64,000 bases of DNA from Turritopsis dohrnii. Its lineage: Eukaryota; Cnidaria; Hydrozoa; Anthoathecata; Oceaniidae. Positions 1 through 11,610 of this stretch are shown here, piece by piece. Location of the stretch: contig BQMF02000015.1 in the NCBI GenBank assembly GCA_027922465.2, positions 1,488,001 to 1,552,000 of the forward strand, written 5' to 3'. The stretch's first letter is position 1. Each line of letters opens with the position of its first letter. The position numbers and the translations under genes are program-made. Under the pieces are notes generated by a model. That model was not told the DNA's origin. It saw only the letters and a list, made by a program, of their open reading frames with translations, and did no database searches.

Positions 1-223
1 ATTTACTTTTAATGACTCCTTTCCATGCAAAACTAAGCACAATTCCAATGATGCTCTTGAGTCTTTGGCATTGCTTCTCCTATAAAAAAAATTGTATTTA
101 AACAAAAGTGAAGTATTACTAAACTATAATCAAACTGAGACAATGAAAAGCCAATAATGATTTTCAGTATGTTTGTGGCTTTAAAAAAAACCGTTTTAAA
201 AAGTAATTATAAGGCAGTAGGTT
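1..223. other. Window edge, no gene called
   Basis: AT-rich sequence without a recognisable gene. On the minus strand a short open stretch between the left edge and an acceptor-like site near 85 could be an exon running off the window. It is too short to identify. Confidence 0.3.
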
Positions 224-437
224 TCACTTGTGTTTTTTTTCGCAAGATGGGCAGTACCAAGTTCCCTTAGGAACCCGCTTTAATATCAGGCCAACTGGTA
301 GGATCATTGATCCAAACATCAGCTGGGAAAAGATAGGGACACTCATCTGTCTTTAAGCCACACAACATTAACTTATTCCTGTATCTTTCCTTCGCTTCGG
401 CTGGTAAGGTGTCAATGCTGTAGGAAGACATAATCAT
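224..437 (-). pseudogene. Scrap of a transposon-type protein with PHD-finger end
   Basis: Two readable minus-strand pieces overlap here in different frames. From the ATG at 431 (or 437) about 50 codons read MSSYSIDTLPAEAKERY and continue through a Trp-Pro-Asp-Ile motif. This resembles the N-terminal end of multi-domain transposon proteins common in cnidarians (judged by eye). Just downstream, at about 277-224, the other frame reads KGTWYCPSCEKKHK then stop; GTWYCPxC is the typical end of a PHD finger. The two pieces are not in one frame and the region between them in a full protein is missing, so I read this as a collapsed or mis-spliced remnant. No function should be assumed. Confidence 0.35.
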
Positions 438-470
438 GGGTTATAATAGCCAAAAATATATGTTTAGTTT

Positions 471-592
471 ATGAATTGAAACGTTAGTATGGTCGTTCTA
501 TATTTTATTCTTTTTTCTTTTATTTTTTTTCTTATTTTTTTTACTTGAAAAAGAATAAAATATAGAACGACCATACTAACGTTTCAATTCAT
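471..592. repeat. Perfect 45-bp hairpin (foldback)
   Basis: Arms 471-515 and 548-592 are exact reverse complements separated by a T-rich spacer of about 32 bp. A 14-bp direct repeat (ATATGTTTAGTTTA) lies at 458-471 and again at 630-643, so the block may be a small insertion or a foldback MITE. No coding content. Confidence 0.75.
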
Positions 593-785
593 TTACAAAC
601 ACGTTCATATAAAAATGACACTAAAAACATATGTTTAGTTTACCTTCTAAAGTAAGATTACAACCAAACTTCGCACAAACTGCAGGGAGCTTAGTTTTTG
701 TTTTCCCTGCAGCGATTCTGCACATGCGCATTGCGAAAGCCGATTACTCCGAAAATTCCGATCGCGGCTCTTGCCCGGAACAGAG

Positions 786-1470
786 AATCAAAATGTTTAA
801 AAACCGATAGGTAAAAAAAGAGTATCATATCAAAACAAAATGTTTTTTTTTTTTTTTTGCTTTTCTTTTAATTTCTTCTTTTAATTGTTAAGCGTTCTGA
901 TCGAACGTTTTTTTATTCTATTTATTCATTTAGCACGTGCCTTTTTTCTCTCCTCCGTGTGAACTTTTTAAGAAGAGAAACCATTTTCCCCCTGTTTGAT
1001 AGCACCCATGTTAGAGCGCGTAACGTTTTTAAAACAAAAGCTAATAAAAAGTTTTTTCTCTCTACGCTTTGAGTGCATTGTTGTACTGATCAACGATTGT
1101 TTCAAAAAAATAAATAACACATGAAATTTGGGTTTTTTTGGAACCATTGTTTAAACTGATATTTGATATTTGATTTCGAATCTGCCTCTAGGATAACTGA
1201 CGTTTTTTCGGGTCCGCGATACAGGCGATGGGGTGACAAAAAATTTGGGTCTAATTTTTTTGGGAGGGGTCTGTGACGTCATCAAAATCTTTGAACAATG
1301 ATATCTCTGTAACGGTTGATCGTAGCGGAACGATCCCATACATTTTTTTAATCAGTTTTTCGAGCTCTACAACATGGTAACACTTTCGGTTGCCAATTCC
1401 TTAATTTTATTTTTCGTGAAGTCAATGCATGCTGAACATGGGCGGCGAGCGACGCCGCCTTGGCGGCTAG
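786..1470 (+). mobile_element. Chimeric non-autonomous Helitron unit (family 1), 5' part missing
   Basis: Positions 786-1110 match the internal part of the long (850-bp) subfamily, and about 1155-1470 match the 3' half of the short (490-bp) subfamily. The 3' end has the hairpin GGCGGCG-AGCGA-CGCCGCC, then TTGGCGG and CTAG at 1467-1470. The next unit begins TC at 1471. The join of two subfamilies suggests recombination or internal deletion. Confidence 0.75.
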
Positions 1471-1966
1471 TCTATATATTAAAAGCCATTTCTCTGTCTG
1501 TTTGTTTGTCTGTCACGCAAAATGGTAGATATGAGCTGCGAAAGAAATCGGGGAGTCAGCAATGTAAGATTACACATAAATTATTTCTCTTCTTGCGCGC
1601 GACGTCTCAGTGTGAAACCATTGTATTGAGACCCAAATCGAACGCGACGTTTGGAGAAAATTATCTCGGTAACCAATAGGGATAACTGACGTTTTTTGGG
1701 GTCTGCGATACAGGTGATAGAGTGACGAAAAATTTGGGTCTAATGTTTTTGGGGGACGGGTCTATGACGTCATCAAAATTTTGATCAACAATATCTCCGT
1801 AACGGTTGGTCGTAGCAAAACGTACCCATACATTTTTGTGATCAGTTTTTCAAGCTCTACAACATGGGCACACTTAATATTGCCAAATCCTTGATTTTAT
1901 TTTTCGTGAACCCAACGCAGGCTGAAGGTGGACATCGGCGGCGAGCGACGCCGCCTTGGCGGCTAG
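1471..1966 (+). mobile_element. Non-autonomous Helitron unit, short subfamily (family 1S)
   Basis: It starts TCTATATATTAATAGCC-like (TC at 1471) right after the preceding unit's CTAG, and ends with the GC-rich hairpin and CTAG at 1963-1966. Length is 496 bp. A run of TCTGTCTGTTTGT-type repeats follows the 5' end. It holds no transposase; open frames across these copies are not conserved as proteins. Confidence 0.85.
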
Positions 1967-2302
1967 TCTATATATTAATAGCCGATTCTCCGTCTGTCTG
2001 TCTGTTTGTTTGTTTGTTTGTTTGTTTGTTTGTAAGTCACGCAAAATGGTGGATGTGAACTGCGAAAGAGAGTCAGCAATGTAAGATCACACATAAATTA
2101 TTTCTCTTCTTGTGTGCGACGTCAGTGTGAAACCATTGTATTGAGACCCTAATCGAATGCGACGTTTAGGGAAAATTATCTCGGTAACCAATAGGGATAA
2201 CTGACGTTTTTTGGGGTCCTCGATAGAGGTTTGGGGTGACGAAAAAATTTAGGCCAAATCTTTTTTGCGACGGGTGTGTGACGTCATCAAAATCTTTGAT
2301 CA
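1967..2302 (+). mobile_element. Helitron unit (family 1S), 3' part lost at the LINE junction
   Basis: This third head-to-tail unit opens with TC at 1967 and follows the short subfamily until the GACGTCATCAAAAT motif near 2280. There it gives way to the LINE ORF1 start. The missing 3' half was not found downstream of the LINE, so this is a truncation rather than a clean insertion. Confidence 0.75.
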
Positions 2303-2314
2303 TACGCTTTCATA

Positions 2315-3733
2315 ATGGCGGCAAGAGTGGACGTACATTTAAACGGTGATATAGTTAGAAACAAAATTTTGCAGTCCATTAGAAAAATACGTATAATAAA
2401 GAAGAAGAGGGTGAATTTACAAAGAATTTTAATGGAAATGAATAAAAGTGTTTTAAACATGGATTGCTTGCAATTGAAAAGAATCTTGAACTCTATGGAA
2501 GCTGATGGGCTGATTGTAAATAAAGGTACCGCCAGAAACCACTCATATTTTATTGCTCCTGGTTCCTATCACTTTTCACCTGCCAAAAATGTAACTCATA
2601 ACACGGTTGTTGACCAATCATACAATGACACATCAGGAGAAGAAGAAACAATCGAGAATATAGAAAAATTCTTGGGTACAGCATTTGAAAAAACTACATG
2701 TGGTATAAAAAGTCCTCTTGAAAATAATGTCGCTACGCAATGCATGGAATCCACGGAAATCTCACAAACATTTTTGATTGAACAGATCAGGTTCCTTCAA
2801 AAGGAACTTGAGGATAAACATAAAATTATTGAAAAATTGTTATTGATTGTATCAAGTGGCGACAAAATCATAGACCGTGAAAAGCAGAATTTTCCGTCAA
2901 AAAACGACATCGAATTAAACTTCACGAGCACTGCAACACAAACACAAGAAGTGATTGACGAAGATAATGGCTCAGAGGAATTATCACAACAAAAGCAGTT
3001 ACTAAAACATAATAAAAACAAAATCTCGATCATCGATCAACTAAAAGCAGTAAGACAAAAGTATAAAAATGGATTTAATTCAAGTAAAGGTTTTAAGCAC
3101 AAAGGAAATATAGCTTCAAGTTATAACGTCCGAGAGCTTCAACAATATCGCTCAACCGAAACAATAGACACCGAAGTAACGAATAGCAACATAACCTCAA
3201 ATGCACAAACCCCAACCACCCGTTCCGAACATGACCCACAACACTGGAAAAGGGGTACGGTATTAATTGCAGGTTACTCTATTATATGCGGGGTTGATGA
3301 AAAACGTCTAAGCAAATACGGACCTGTCAAAGTAAGATCATTTCCAGGAGCAAAAATTGAAGACATGTACCACTATCTTATACCACTTCTTAATAAGAAG
3401 CCTTCCTCGGTCATACTACATATCGGAACAAACAATGCGATTGAAGACACTTCTAGAGTAATTGTCGATAAACTAAGTAACCTAATGGCTTATATGAAGA
3501 ACTATTTACCTGGACTTGAAATCATCTTTTCGGAACCGACAATACGTAACGATCATGCGAAAGCTGCAGTGACGATACATTACCTGAAACGACACATACA
3601 CGACTTGAAACTAAAGCTGGTAAAAAATGACAACTTGACAAGTGAGCACTTGGGAAATAAAAAACTGCATTTGAATGAACGGGGCTGTGGAAGACTAGCA
3701 ATGAATTTTATTCGACATCTACGCTCAAAGTGA
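2315..3733 (+). CDS. LINE ORF1: winged-helix-like, coiled coil, esterase-like
   Basis: A 472-codon intact frame. Residues about 5-80 look like a winged helix (basic helices, then a Gly-Leu-Ile-Val-Asn-Lys-Gly strand and wing). Residues about 150-180 are a likely coiled coil (FLIEQIRFLQKELEDKHKII). The last 160 residues resemble an SGNH/GDSL esterase: a block-I-like LIAGYSIICG near 318, HIGTNNA near 368, and LHLNERGCG near 450. In CR1-type retrotransposons an ORF1 esterase is known. Here the canonical GDS reads GYS and GxND reads GTNN, so catalysis may be lost. ORF2 starts 46 bp downstream. The leader is only about 12 bp beyond the Helitron junction, so the copy is probably 5'-truncated close to the ATG. 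Confidence 0.75.
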   Translation: MAARVDVHLNGDIVRNKILQSIRKIRIIKKKRVNLQRILMEMNKSVLNMDCLQLKRILNSMEADGLIVNKGTARNHSYFIAPGSYHFSPAKNVTHNTVVDQSYNDTSGEEETIENIEKFLGTAFEKTTCGIKSPLENNVATQCMESTEISQTFLIEQIRFLQKELEDKHKIIEKLLLIVSSGDKIIDREKQNFPSKNDIELNFTSTATQTQEVIDEDNGSEELSQQKQLLKHNKNKISIIDQLKAVRQKYKNGFNSSKGFKHKGNIASSYNVRELQQYRSTETIDTEVTNSNITSNAQTPTTRSEHDPQHWKRGTVLIAGYSIICGVDEKRLSKYGPVKVRSFPGAKIEDMYHYLIPLLNKKPSSVILHIGTNNAIEDTSRVIVDKLSNLMAYMKNYLPGLEIIFSEPTIRNDHAKAAVTIHYLKRHIHDLKLKLVKNDNLTSEHLGNKKLHLNERGCGRLAMNFIRHLRSK

Positions 3734-3778
3734 TGCCAACGAGCGACAGGTATAAGTTTTTACTCGAAATATGAAAAA

Positions 3779-6310
3779 ATGAGTCTGAACTATATCTCAA
3801 GGTTATCTAGGTCCAAAAACAAAAACTCTTCTGGGGGATTGGGGAGCCTTAGAGCAAAAAACCTCAAAAATTTGATATTTGCTCAAATAAATATTAACTC
3901 AATTCGCAATAAATTTCTTTATTTACGAAAACTAGTCAGAGGAAATGTGGATATCCTCTTGATATCAGAAACAAAACTTGACCAGTCATTTACAAACAGG
4001 CAATTCTTTATGGAGGGATATAATCTTGCTGTAAGATTAGATCGAAATGCCCATGGAGGGGGGATGCTACTTTACGTACGGGAAGACATCCCTACCAGGA
4101 TTTTGAATATTGGAGAATATTGAAGGCTTTTCTGTTGAGCTAAACCTGCGAAAAATAAAATGGCTTATCTGCTGTTCTTACAATCCGAAAAAGTCAGCTA
4201 TCGTGACACATTTAGATAATTTATCTAAGACGATAGACTTACTCTCCACGAAGTACGATAACATTATATTAATGGGAGACCTCAATGAAAGTGTCAATAC
4301 GAATGCATTAAAAGTGTTCTGTGAAAACTATCAACTAACGAGTATTGTAAAAACTCCGACATGTTTTAAAAATACGGAGAACCCATCATGTATCGACTTA
4401 ATTTTAACTAACAGACCGAGGAGCTTCCGAGATACCTGTACGATAGAAACAGGTCTGTCTGACTTCCATAAAATGGTAACCACTGCTTTAAAATCAAAGT
4501 TTGAGAGGTTTCCTCCAAAGATCATCAGCTATAGAGATTACAAGACTTTCTCACAACAAGAATTCCGTCAAGATTTAAGTGATAGTCTATTTAGACAACT
4601 GGTTCAATTAGTCAAGATAGTTTCGAAAATTTATAATCACTTGCAAGAGCACGCTAGATAAACATGCTCCAGTAAAACAAAGATACGTGAGAGGAAATCA
4701 ATCTCCTTTTATGAATAAGGAGATTAGTAAGGCCATGATGGAAAGAACAAGACTTAAGAATAGATATTTTCGTAACACATCTAAGGAGAATGAAATCCTA
4801 TACAAAAAACAGCGAAATTATTGCGTGTCTTTAGTGAGAAAAGTGAAAAAAGACTATTACAATAGCTTAAAGGTAAATGATATTGTTGATAATAAAAAAT
4901 TTTGGAAGACTATTAAGCCTTGGACAAGGGTCCAACAAAAGAAAAAATAACTCTTGTTGAGAACGATATTATAGTTAAGTCTGACCTAGAAACTGCTGAA
5001 ATTCTAAACTCCTTCTTCACAAATGTTGTCTTGCAATTAAATATCTCAAAATACCAAAATTGTGATCCAGCTGCAGACATTATTACTGATAGAACTACGA
5101 AAGCAATCGTGAAATATAGAAACCATCCTAGCATTATAACTATTAGGCAGAGATTTGAAAAGTGAACCAGAGGGACATTGAGTTGGAGATTAGAAATCTC
5201 GACTCTTCCAAATGTACACAGGACTCAGACATACCCACAAGGATAATCAAAGAAAATAATGACATTTTTGCAGAAATTATCACAATTTCTATTAATAATA
5301 CCATTAAAACATCCAAGTTCCGGCTACACTTAAGCAGGCTGATATCACTCCAGCCTACAAAAAGCCTCAAACAATAACAAGGAGGATTTTAGACCAATCA
5401 GTATTCTTTCCAATCTTTCCAAGCTGTTTGAGAGATGTTTGTTCAAGCAAATAACATCTTATTTTGAGCAAAAAACTCTCTAAATTCCAATTTGGGTTTC
5501 CGTAAGGGACACAGTGTGCAGCAAACCCTCATTGTAATGATTGAGAAGTGGAAAAGGGCTATGGATAGGGGGAATCGGTTTGGAGCATTACTTACTGATC
5601 TCTCTAAAGCATTCGATTCTCTCTCACACGAGCTTCTGATCGCAAAGCTCCATGCATATGGTTTTAATTTACCATCACTTCGACTCATTCATGATTATCT
5701 AACTAATCGCTGGCAGAGAACGAAGGTCAACACAACATTTAGTTCGTGGCTAGAAATACTATGCGGTGTACCGTAAGGCTCCTTACTAGAACATTTACTT
5801 TTTAACATCTTTCTGTGTGATCTATTTTTTATAATTAACGACATCAATTTTGCTAGTTATGCCGATGACAACACTCCTTATGTCCAAGGAAAAGATGTTG
5901 ACCATGTCATCGGAGCAACTTGAAAACACAGCCGTCAAATTGTTTCAATGGTTCCACGACAATGAATTACAAGCAAATGCGGATAAGTGTCACTTATTAC
6001 TCAGTGTTAATGAAAGAAATACCATTAATATTGAAGGGTGTGAAATAGGCAGCGGTAAAACAGAGAAATTACTTGGTGTCACGCTAGATAATAATCTAAC
6101 ATTCAATAATCAAATGTGTAACAAAGTATCGCAAAAAACTTAATGTTATTGCAAGAATGGTACCAGAAATAAGATTAACCAAACGGAAATCTTTAATTAC
6201 TTCTTTTTTAAGTCTTTATTCAACTACTGCCCATTAGTATGGATGTGTCACAGTAGAAGCCATAACAAACGAATAAATAGGTTGCATGAGAGAGCACTAA
6301 GAATGGTTTA
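3779..6310 (+). pseudogene. LINE ORF2 (endonuclease + reverse transcriptase), broken
   Basis: The CR1/L2-like ORF2 is readable in several shifted frames. An AP-type endonuclease covers 3779-4661, with an N-terminal FAQININSIRNKF-type start, an ISETKLD motif, a CIDLILTN motif and GLSDFHKM near its end. A linker covers 4687-5377. The reverse transcriptase covers 5492-6143, with FGFRKGHSVQQTL, a DLSKAFDSLSHELL palm motif and YADDN split by a frameshift near 5860. At least six frameshifts or stops break it, so this copy cannot supply its own enzyme. The clade call is inferred from motif wording only. Sequence resembling the domain downstream of the RT fades near 6310. Confidence 0.8.
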
Positions 6311-7359
6311 TGTTGTGTGCAGCTTAAAGGCTCTGGTTCAGGTAACTTTTAGCTAATGGGTTAAAAACCCTTATGTCGACGTATGCTATTTGTCCCCTGA
6401 CCCAAAAGTCTCTTACTGCCACATCGGTTCTGGATCCTTCGCTTTTGATGGCTGACTTGTGCACCAATTGTTTGCCCGTTAGTGGAGTGAGCGTTGGTTC
6501 GACGATAACGTGGTTGCTGACTTCTCTTGCGATTTCGGCCGTCAGGTCTCGTAGTTCATTATGTCTTGAGATGATGAAGCCACCACGGGGGCAGTTCATC
6601 GCGTGTTGGATATCGAATGGTGCACCACAAACACAAGTTGTCGGTAAACGCTTTAACGGGATGCTGTACCGGATGAAAATTGCATCCCAGAATGCTTGTT
6701 TCTCGAGATGGAAATTGTTTGATTTGATCGGTAGTGTTGTCAACCACACTGATGCGCTATTTTCGGTGGATGCCTCAATTGACTTCAATGGACATTGCAC
6801 TTCCTTTTTGATCTCCTCGAGCCGCTTTTGATTTTCTTTACGCTTGGCTGCTCGGATTTTCAGTTTGATTTTGATCTGATCTTAGGGGGATCTCTTCGTA
6901 GATTGTCTGGTGGCTCTTCAGTTTCCCTTTGATCGATTAGGTGATGTTGATGGAGTTCTCATACTCAGTGTCACACATCTGAGATGGAATGGTGAGTCCC
7001 ATTCCACCGAGACTTGGTGGAAGGGAGAGGAGTTGACGATCGACGGTGTTGAATTCGTGACCTTGGAAGAGTGTCTTTATAAATTTGTCGATAGCTTTGT
7101 CCAGAGGTATCAGTTTTTCCTTAATGTTGGGTGTTGTTCTCATGATGTAGACGTAGCGATGTCGTAGACCATGGATGAAAGCGGCAAAGGCAAGATGTGG
7201 TTTTGTCTTTGCAACTTCTTGAAGTTGATTCAACTCGGTAGTCCAATCTACGACTTTGTTCTCGATGAAGCTCTTGGTGGTCATGTCATCGCCTATTGGG
7301 GATGCAATGCAATGGTTCCCTGTGATCATAAAAAAACTGACGTCAAATCCCACGTGCAA
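6311..7359 (-). pseudogene. Retroelement RT C-terminal region, degenerate
   Basis: Two minus-strand pieces belong together. 7359-6937 encodes a segment with HLAFAAFIHGLRHRYVYIMR and RQLLSLPPSLGGMGLTIPS. 6800-6324 encodes CVCGAPFDIQHAMNCPRGGF, a zinc-knuckle-like Cys/His motif, then RHNELRDLTAEIAREV and VDIRVFNPLA. Proteins with these motifs downstream of a reverse transcriptase are common in cnidarian retroelements; I do not name the clade. The pieces are out of frame with each other, and no RT palm is present. It lies head-to-head against the 3' end of the preceding LINE. Confidence 0.65.
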
Positions 7360-8211
7360 TTATACTAATCGTGAATGTGTCTTGCGTGGTCTAACTGCCG
7401 CTATATGACCACGATTAAGAAGATTTTGGCCGTAAATTTAAAAAAAAAAACACAACACTCTCTAAGTTAAATGTGTTGCACACGATTGCTAGATAAGATT
7501 AACTTGTAAACAAAGCAATTACATGATGGAGTACGACTTGAATATTGCTATATGTAATATACGTTTTTTCTATAAGCAACCAAGGTCAGAACCTTAGTAG
7601 TAATGTTGCTTAAAATATGACCATTTTTTAGTAGTAATGTTGCTTAATTTGTTGCTAAGAATTAGCTAATTGAAAAAATAGGTGTTTCCAGTCTTGAAAA
7701 TCTTTGTGTAAGCTTAAGTATTTAAGTGTAAAGTGTAGGACACAGTACTGCAACCTAGTGTAACCACCTAGTGTGGCAATTTTAAGAAATGTGCTGTAGC
7801 TATGCTAGTACTGCATTATTTCAAAATTTCATGTTGCTACTTTATGTAAGATCCTTGTAGTACTGTTGCTTAACTTTTTGAGAAAATTTACTAGTGTTGC
7901 TTATAAACATGTTGCTTATAAAAAATAACGTGTACAACAAAGTAAACAACTGGATATTTGTTGAAAAAAGTGTCACCTCTTCTTTCAAAAATATAAATAA
8001 CAATTGTTTATGTTGCAAACAAAACAAAACCAATCATATGTTACGCTTGTGAAAGCAAATAAAAACACAACTTTCAGCAGGAAACAATATTGTGATGAAA
8101 AATAGAAGAGATGGGACAAAATGCGTTGTACGCAAAGTATGTACAGCTACGAAAGTGTCGAGTGGGACACAAGCTATCACCGTCCAAATAATAGCAAGGA
8201 CAAATTTTTAA
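7360..8211. other. No gene; short TAGTAATGTTGCTTAA-type repeats
   Basis: AT-rich DNA. Variants of TAGTAATGTTGCTTA occur near 7590, 7630, 7858 and 7890-7925, which suggests an old duplicated element. No convincing coding frame. Confidence 0.5.
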
Positions 8212-8578
8212 GCAACTACGACGACAAAGTGGACGACGGCGTGACCAAAAAGAACAAAATAATTAGATTACTAGCGAATACAAGTATGAAGAACTTATTT
8301 TTGGAAGAAACGCTTTTCAATTGATAAGTTTATAACAACCGGGAAGTTACAATTTACTATAAAATCTCCATAAGAGAAAAAGACTTATCTCTATAATCCC
8401 GTCTCCGTTATCAGAACGACTTCAAAACATGAATTCTTACATTGAGCATAGAACGTGAACCCGTTATCTTATAAAACTTTAACAATGGTGTTATAAGTGT
8501 TTGTCTGTCTTTTTAAACAACTTCCACTACGAAAACGATGCTTTTTCTGAAGTCAGTCTTCACTGTCGTCGTAGTTGC
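8212..8578. mobile_element. MITE with ACGACG-rich inverted ends, TTAA flanks
   Basis: Inverted ends GCAACTACGACGACA (8212 onward) and its complement ending at 8578 are flanked by TTAA on both sides (8208-8211 and 8579-8582). The inner sequence (GTGGACGACGG) resembles the MITE at 48216-48566. No coding capacity is evident; the 67-codon frame spanning the left end is unlikely to be a gene. Confidence 0.55.
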
Positions 8579-8843
8579 TTAAGCTTCTCTACTATATTAC
8601 ATCGGTTTGTAACAAAAACATTTTGTTTTTGTTTTTTTTAAATAAGAGTGATAGAAAATAACGCAGATAGAAAATGGAGAAATACATTTTCCTGTTTTCA
8701 AGGTGCAGTCGCAGCTATTTTAAGGCAGTTTTTTCACTACTGAAAATTAGCTAAAATTTCACGCGTGGTAACTGCGTTAAAATTGTACAGTAGCTGGTAG
8801 TTAATAGGGTACTAAATATGCAATGTAAGTTTTAAAACAAATC

Positions 8844-8934
8844 ATGGAAAATGAAAGAAAGGTTTTTCAATTAGCAGATTTTATGGCTTTTTATGGTACT
8901 TCTGAAGACTTCACAGAAGAAGAAAAACATTTGT
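8844..8934 (+). CDS. Exon-like ORF, function unknown
   Basis: An ATG at 8844 opens 30 codons (MENERKVFQLADFMAFYGTS and an acidic end) followed by a strong donor GTAAGT at 8935, leaving phase 1. The composition is protein-like, with an Asp/Glu-rich second half. No partner exon could be found downstream. It could be the first exon of a lost transposon gene or of an unrecognised host gene. Confidence 0.25.
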
Positions 8935-8959
8935 GTAAGTAGTTAACACTTATTATTCT

Positions 8960-9110
8960 TATAACTTGGGTAACAGAAAATGGGTCAAATACTTTTTTGG
9001 GAAAGCGCTGTGACGTTATCAAAATCTTTGGCCGTCGATATCTCAGTAACGATTAATCGTACTTTTTTGATCAATTTTTCGTGCTTGACAACATAGGTAC
9101 ACTTTCCATG
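8960..9110 (+). mobile_element. Helitron family-1S fragment
   Basis: About 150 bp match the middle of the short Helitron subfamily (GACG-TATCAAAATCTTTG, then TATCTCAGTAACG, then the segment before the 3' end). Both termini are missing. Confidence 0.55.
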
Positions 9111-9881
9111 CGGATTGGGTGGTTTCAGTTTTCTTCACCTATTTTTGACACCATGGATTTGCGCACATCGTTTTCGAATTTAAATATGGTAAAAAGTTTT
9201 ACCCGAGATACTATTACCTATAATAACATGGAACGTAATTCCAAAATTGCAAAAAATAACTCCAATTTTCAAATCAGAAGCTTTCATATTTGCTGGTTGG
9301 TGTACATTATAGTGTACTTGTTTATTTCTCAGAGTTCAGCACTGTACCTTTAAAAATGCATCAGCTCTGGCTCCTATCAAAAAGCATTGAAAGTTTTGAA
9401 CGGTTCAGAATATCATTTTTCTATACAATCTTGAACAAATATTGACTCCTATCATTCAGATTTGTTGATAACAATGTCTGTTAAGAAATTCATATGTTGT
9501 TCATCCGGCATTTTGTCATTTAAAAAAGGGAGAATCTGTAGTATATAAAATTATTGGTCATCTACAACAATCTGTCACTGATGCAAATAGCTATCAAAAA
9601 CACTAAAGATTACGAAAATATATTTCAAAACTAATGCCCTTACAAAATTGAGCTGATCCTTATGTAAATGATATAATACTTCTGGTAAATGTGGAAATAT
9701 GTATCGAGAGCATGTGAAAAAAAATTATTTTTTTCTTGATGTACTATATCTGGTTACAAAACATAACTTATGAAGAAATTATTTATATAAGATATATAAA
9801 AAATGAAAAACACAATGTTATTCCCAATATTTCGATTTATTAAAAATCTTTGTCAAGCGTGACACACGTTTTACTATAAGA
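9111..9881. other. No gene recognised
   Basis: AT-rich spacer. A 90-codon frame at 9081-9353 has no recognisable motif and starts within the Helitron fragment. I see no further structure. Confidence 0.4.
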
Positions 9882-10363
9882 CTAGCCGCCAAGGCGGCGT
9901 CGCTCGCCGCCCATGTTCAGCCTGCGTTGACTTCACGAAAAATAAAATTAAGGAATTGGAAATAATAAGTGTGTCCATATTGTAGAGCTCCAAAAAACTG
10001 TATCAAAAAAATGTATGGGATCGTTTTTGCTACGACCAACCGTTACGGAGATATCGTCAATCAAAAGTTTTGATGACGTCATAAAGCCCCGTCCCCAAAA
10101 ATTTTGCCCAAATTTTTTCGACACCCCCATGGCCATATCGTGGACCCCAAAAAACGTCATTATCCCTATTGGTTACCGAGAAAAGTTTCCCTAAAACGTC
10201 GCATTCGATTAGGGCCTCAATACAATGGTTTCACACTGACGTCGCACAAAATAAATAAAATAATCACTCTTACAAGTCAATCTACCATTTTGCGTGACTT
10301 ACAGACAAACAAACAAACAAACAAACAGACAGACAGACGGAGAATCGGCTATTAATATATAGA
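9882..10363 (-). mobile_element. Helitron unit, family 1S (minus strand)
   Basis: Read on the minus strand, it begins TCTATATATTAATAGCC at 10363, passes the TCTGTCTG/TTTGT repeats, and ends with the GC-rich hairpin and CTAG at 9885-9882. The flanking base gives the expected T after CTAG. Length 482 bp. Confidence 0.85.
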
Positions 10364-10688
10364 CTAGCCGCCAAGGCGGCGTCGTTCGCCGCCCATGTTC
10401 AGCATGCGTTGACTTCACGAAAAATAAAATTAAGGATCTTGAAATAATAAGTGTTACCATGTTGTGGAGCTCAAAAAACTGATCAAAAAAATGTATGGGA
10501 TCGTTCCGCTACGATCAACCGTTACAGAGATATCATTGTTCAAAGATTTGATGACTTCACAGACCCCTCCCCAAAAAAATTAGACCCAAATTTTTTGTCA
10601 CTCCATCGCCTGTATCGCGGACCCCAAAAAAACGTCAGTTATCCCTATTGGTTATCGAGATAATTTTCCCTAAACGTCGCATTCGATT
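10364..10688 (-). mobile_element. Helitron unit, family 1S, 5'-truncated (minus strand)
   Basis: It is joined head-to-tail to the previous unit (CTAG at 10364-10367 directly abuts its TC). The 3' half is complete, but the match stops near 10688 before the 5' terminus. Confidence 0.8.
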
Positions 10689-11554
10689 CTAAAACATATC
10701 TTCAGAATTGTTTAAAGATGATAATGCTAGATTATTCGTTAAATTTAAATTTGTAAATAATCGTGATTAATTACACTAATTTAGTGGTGATATTTTGAGT
10801 TGTGTTGCAAACACTGGAAAATGAAATTCACTCAATTTATGACAAAGATTATAACCGATACATTTCAAATTTAAAGAAATGATTAAATGCAATACTCCTT
10901 TGTAAGTTTTTATAGTTCTTTGCAGTTATGTTCTTTTAGGAATTTTAATGACGGTCTTTTAGATGAAAAATACTAACTGTCCATAAATTTCATCATAAAA
11001 TTGAGTTAAGTTTGTAAAGCTAGTTGGAAGCTTTATCCTTATAAAAATGTTTTTATTTTATTTTTATCAAGATCTCAATACCATCAAAATTAACTGATAG
11101 TGAATAAGGTATTGTATTCTTGAATATATTTACTTGACAAATTTGTTGCATTTGCTCCATCCAACAGATTCCGTCCAACAGACATTATACCAATCTTAGT
11201 CTTAGATTTTTGTTTCAATAAATTTTCAATATGAATATAATTTTGACAAGATAATGCTCTAAAGAGATCCAAGTTAGGCATAATAAACTAATTTTTCGCA
11301 TTTGTTTGTTATTCGAGATGGAACTTGACTGGTTATTAAAATGTTTCATTGCATAAATTCTATCTATTCCATCCAACACACTTATTCAAATTTGAATAAT
11401 TTTAACAGTTTTCACTTATTATGCACCTATCAGTTTTAAAAGCTTCTCAAAGTATCAGATTCCATCCAACAGAATTTTTTAATTCAAAATATCACCTAGT
11501 AACATGAATTTCATATTTTTAGGAAATTACAAAATCTCTACCTCTAGCCAGCGC
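10689..11554. promoter_or_regulatory. Region upstream of the Ig-receptor gene with repeated TCCAACA motifs
   Basis: AT-rich DNA with no gene. The element CC[AG]TCCAACA occurs at about 11157, 11173, 11369 and 11464, within 460 bp upstream of the signal-peptide ATG. The clustering suggests a regulatory site or a decayed tandem repeat. No transposon ends were recognised. Confidence 0.3.
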
Positions 11555-11562
11555 TATATTAA
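11554..11562 (+). promoter_or_regulatory. Candidate TATA box
   Basis: CTATATTAAAAG lies about 50 bp upstream of the ATG at 11611. If used, transcription would begin about 25 bp upstream of the start codon. AT-rich DNA makes chance matches common. Confidence 0.25.
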
Positions 11563-11610
11563 AAGAAAAAACACCTTACCCATGTTTAACTACAAATATA
11601 AGATTGAATG

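Noticed and set aside
6373..6831. 152-codon + strand ORF
   Set aside because: It is the shadow of the minus-strand retroelement domain, which has recognisable Cys/His and RHNELRDL motifs.
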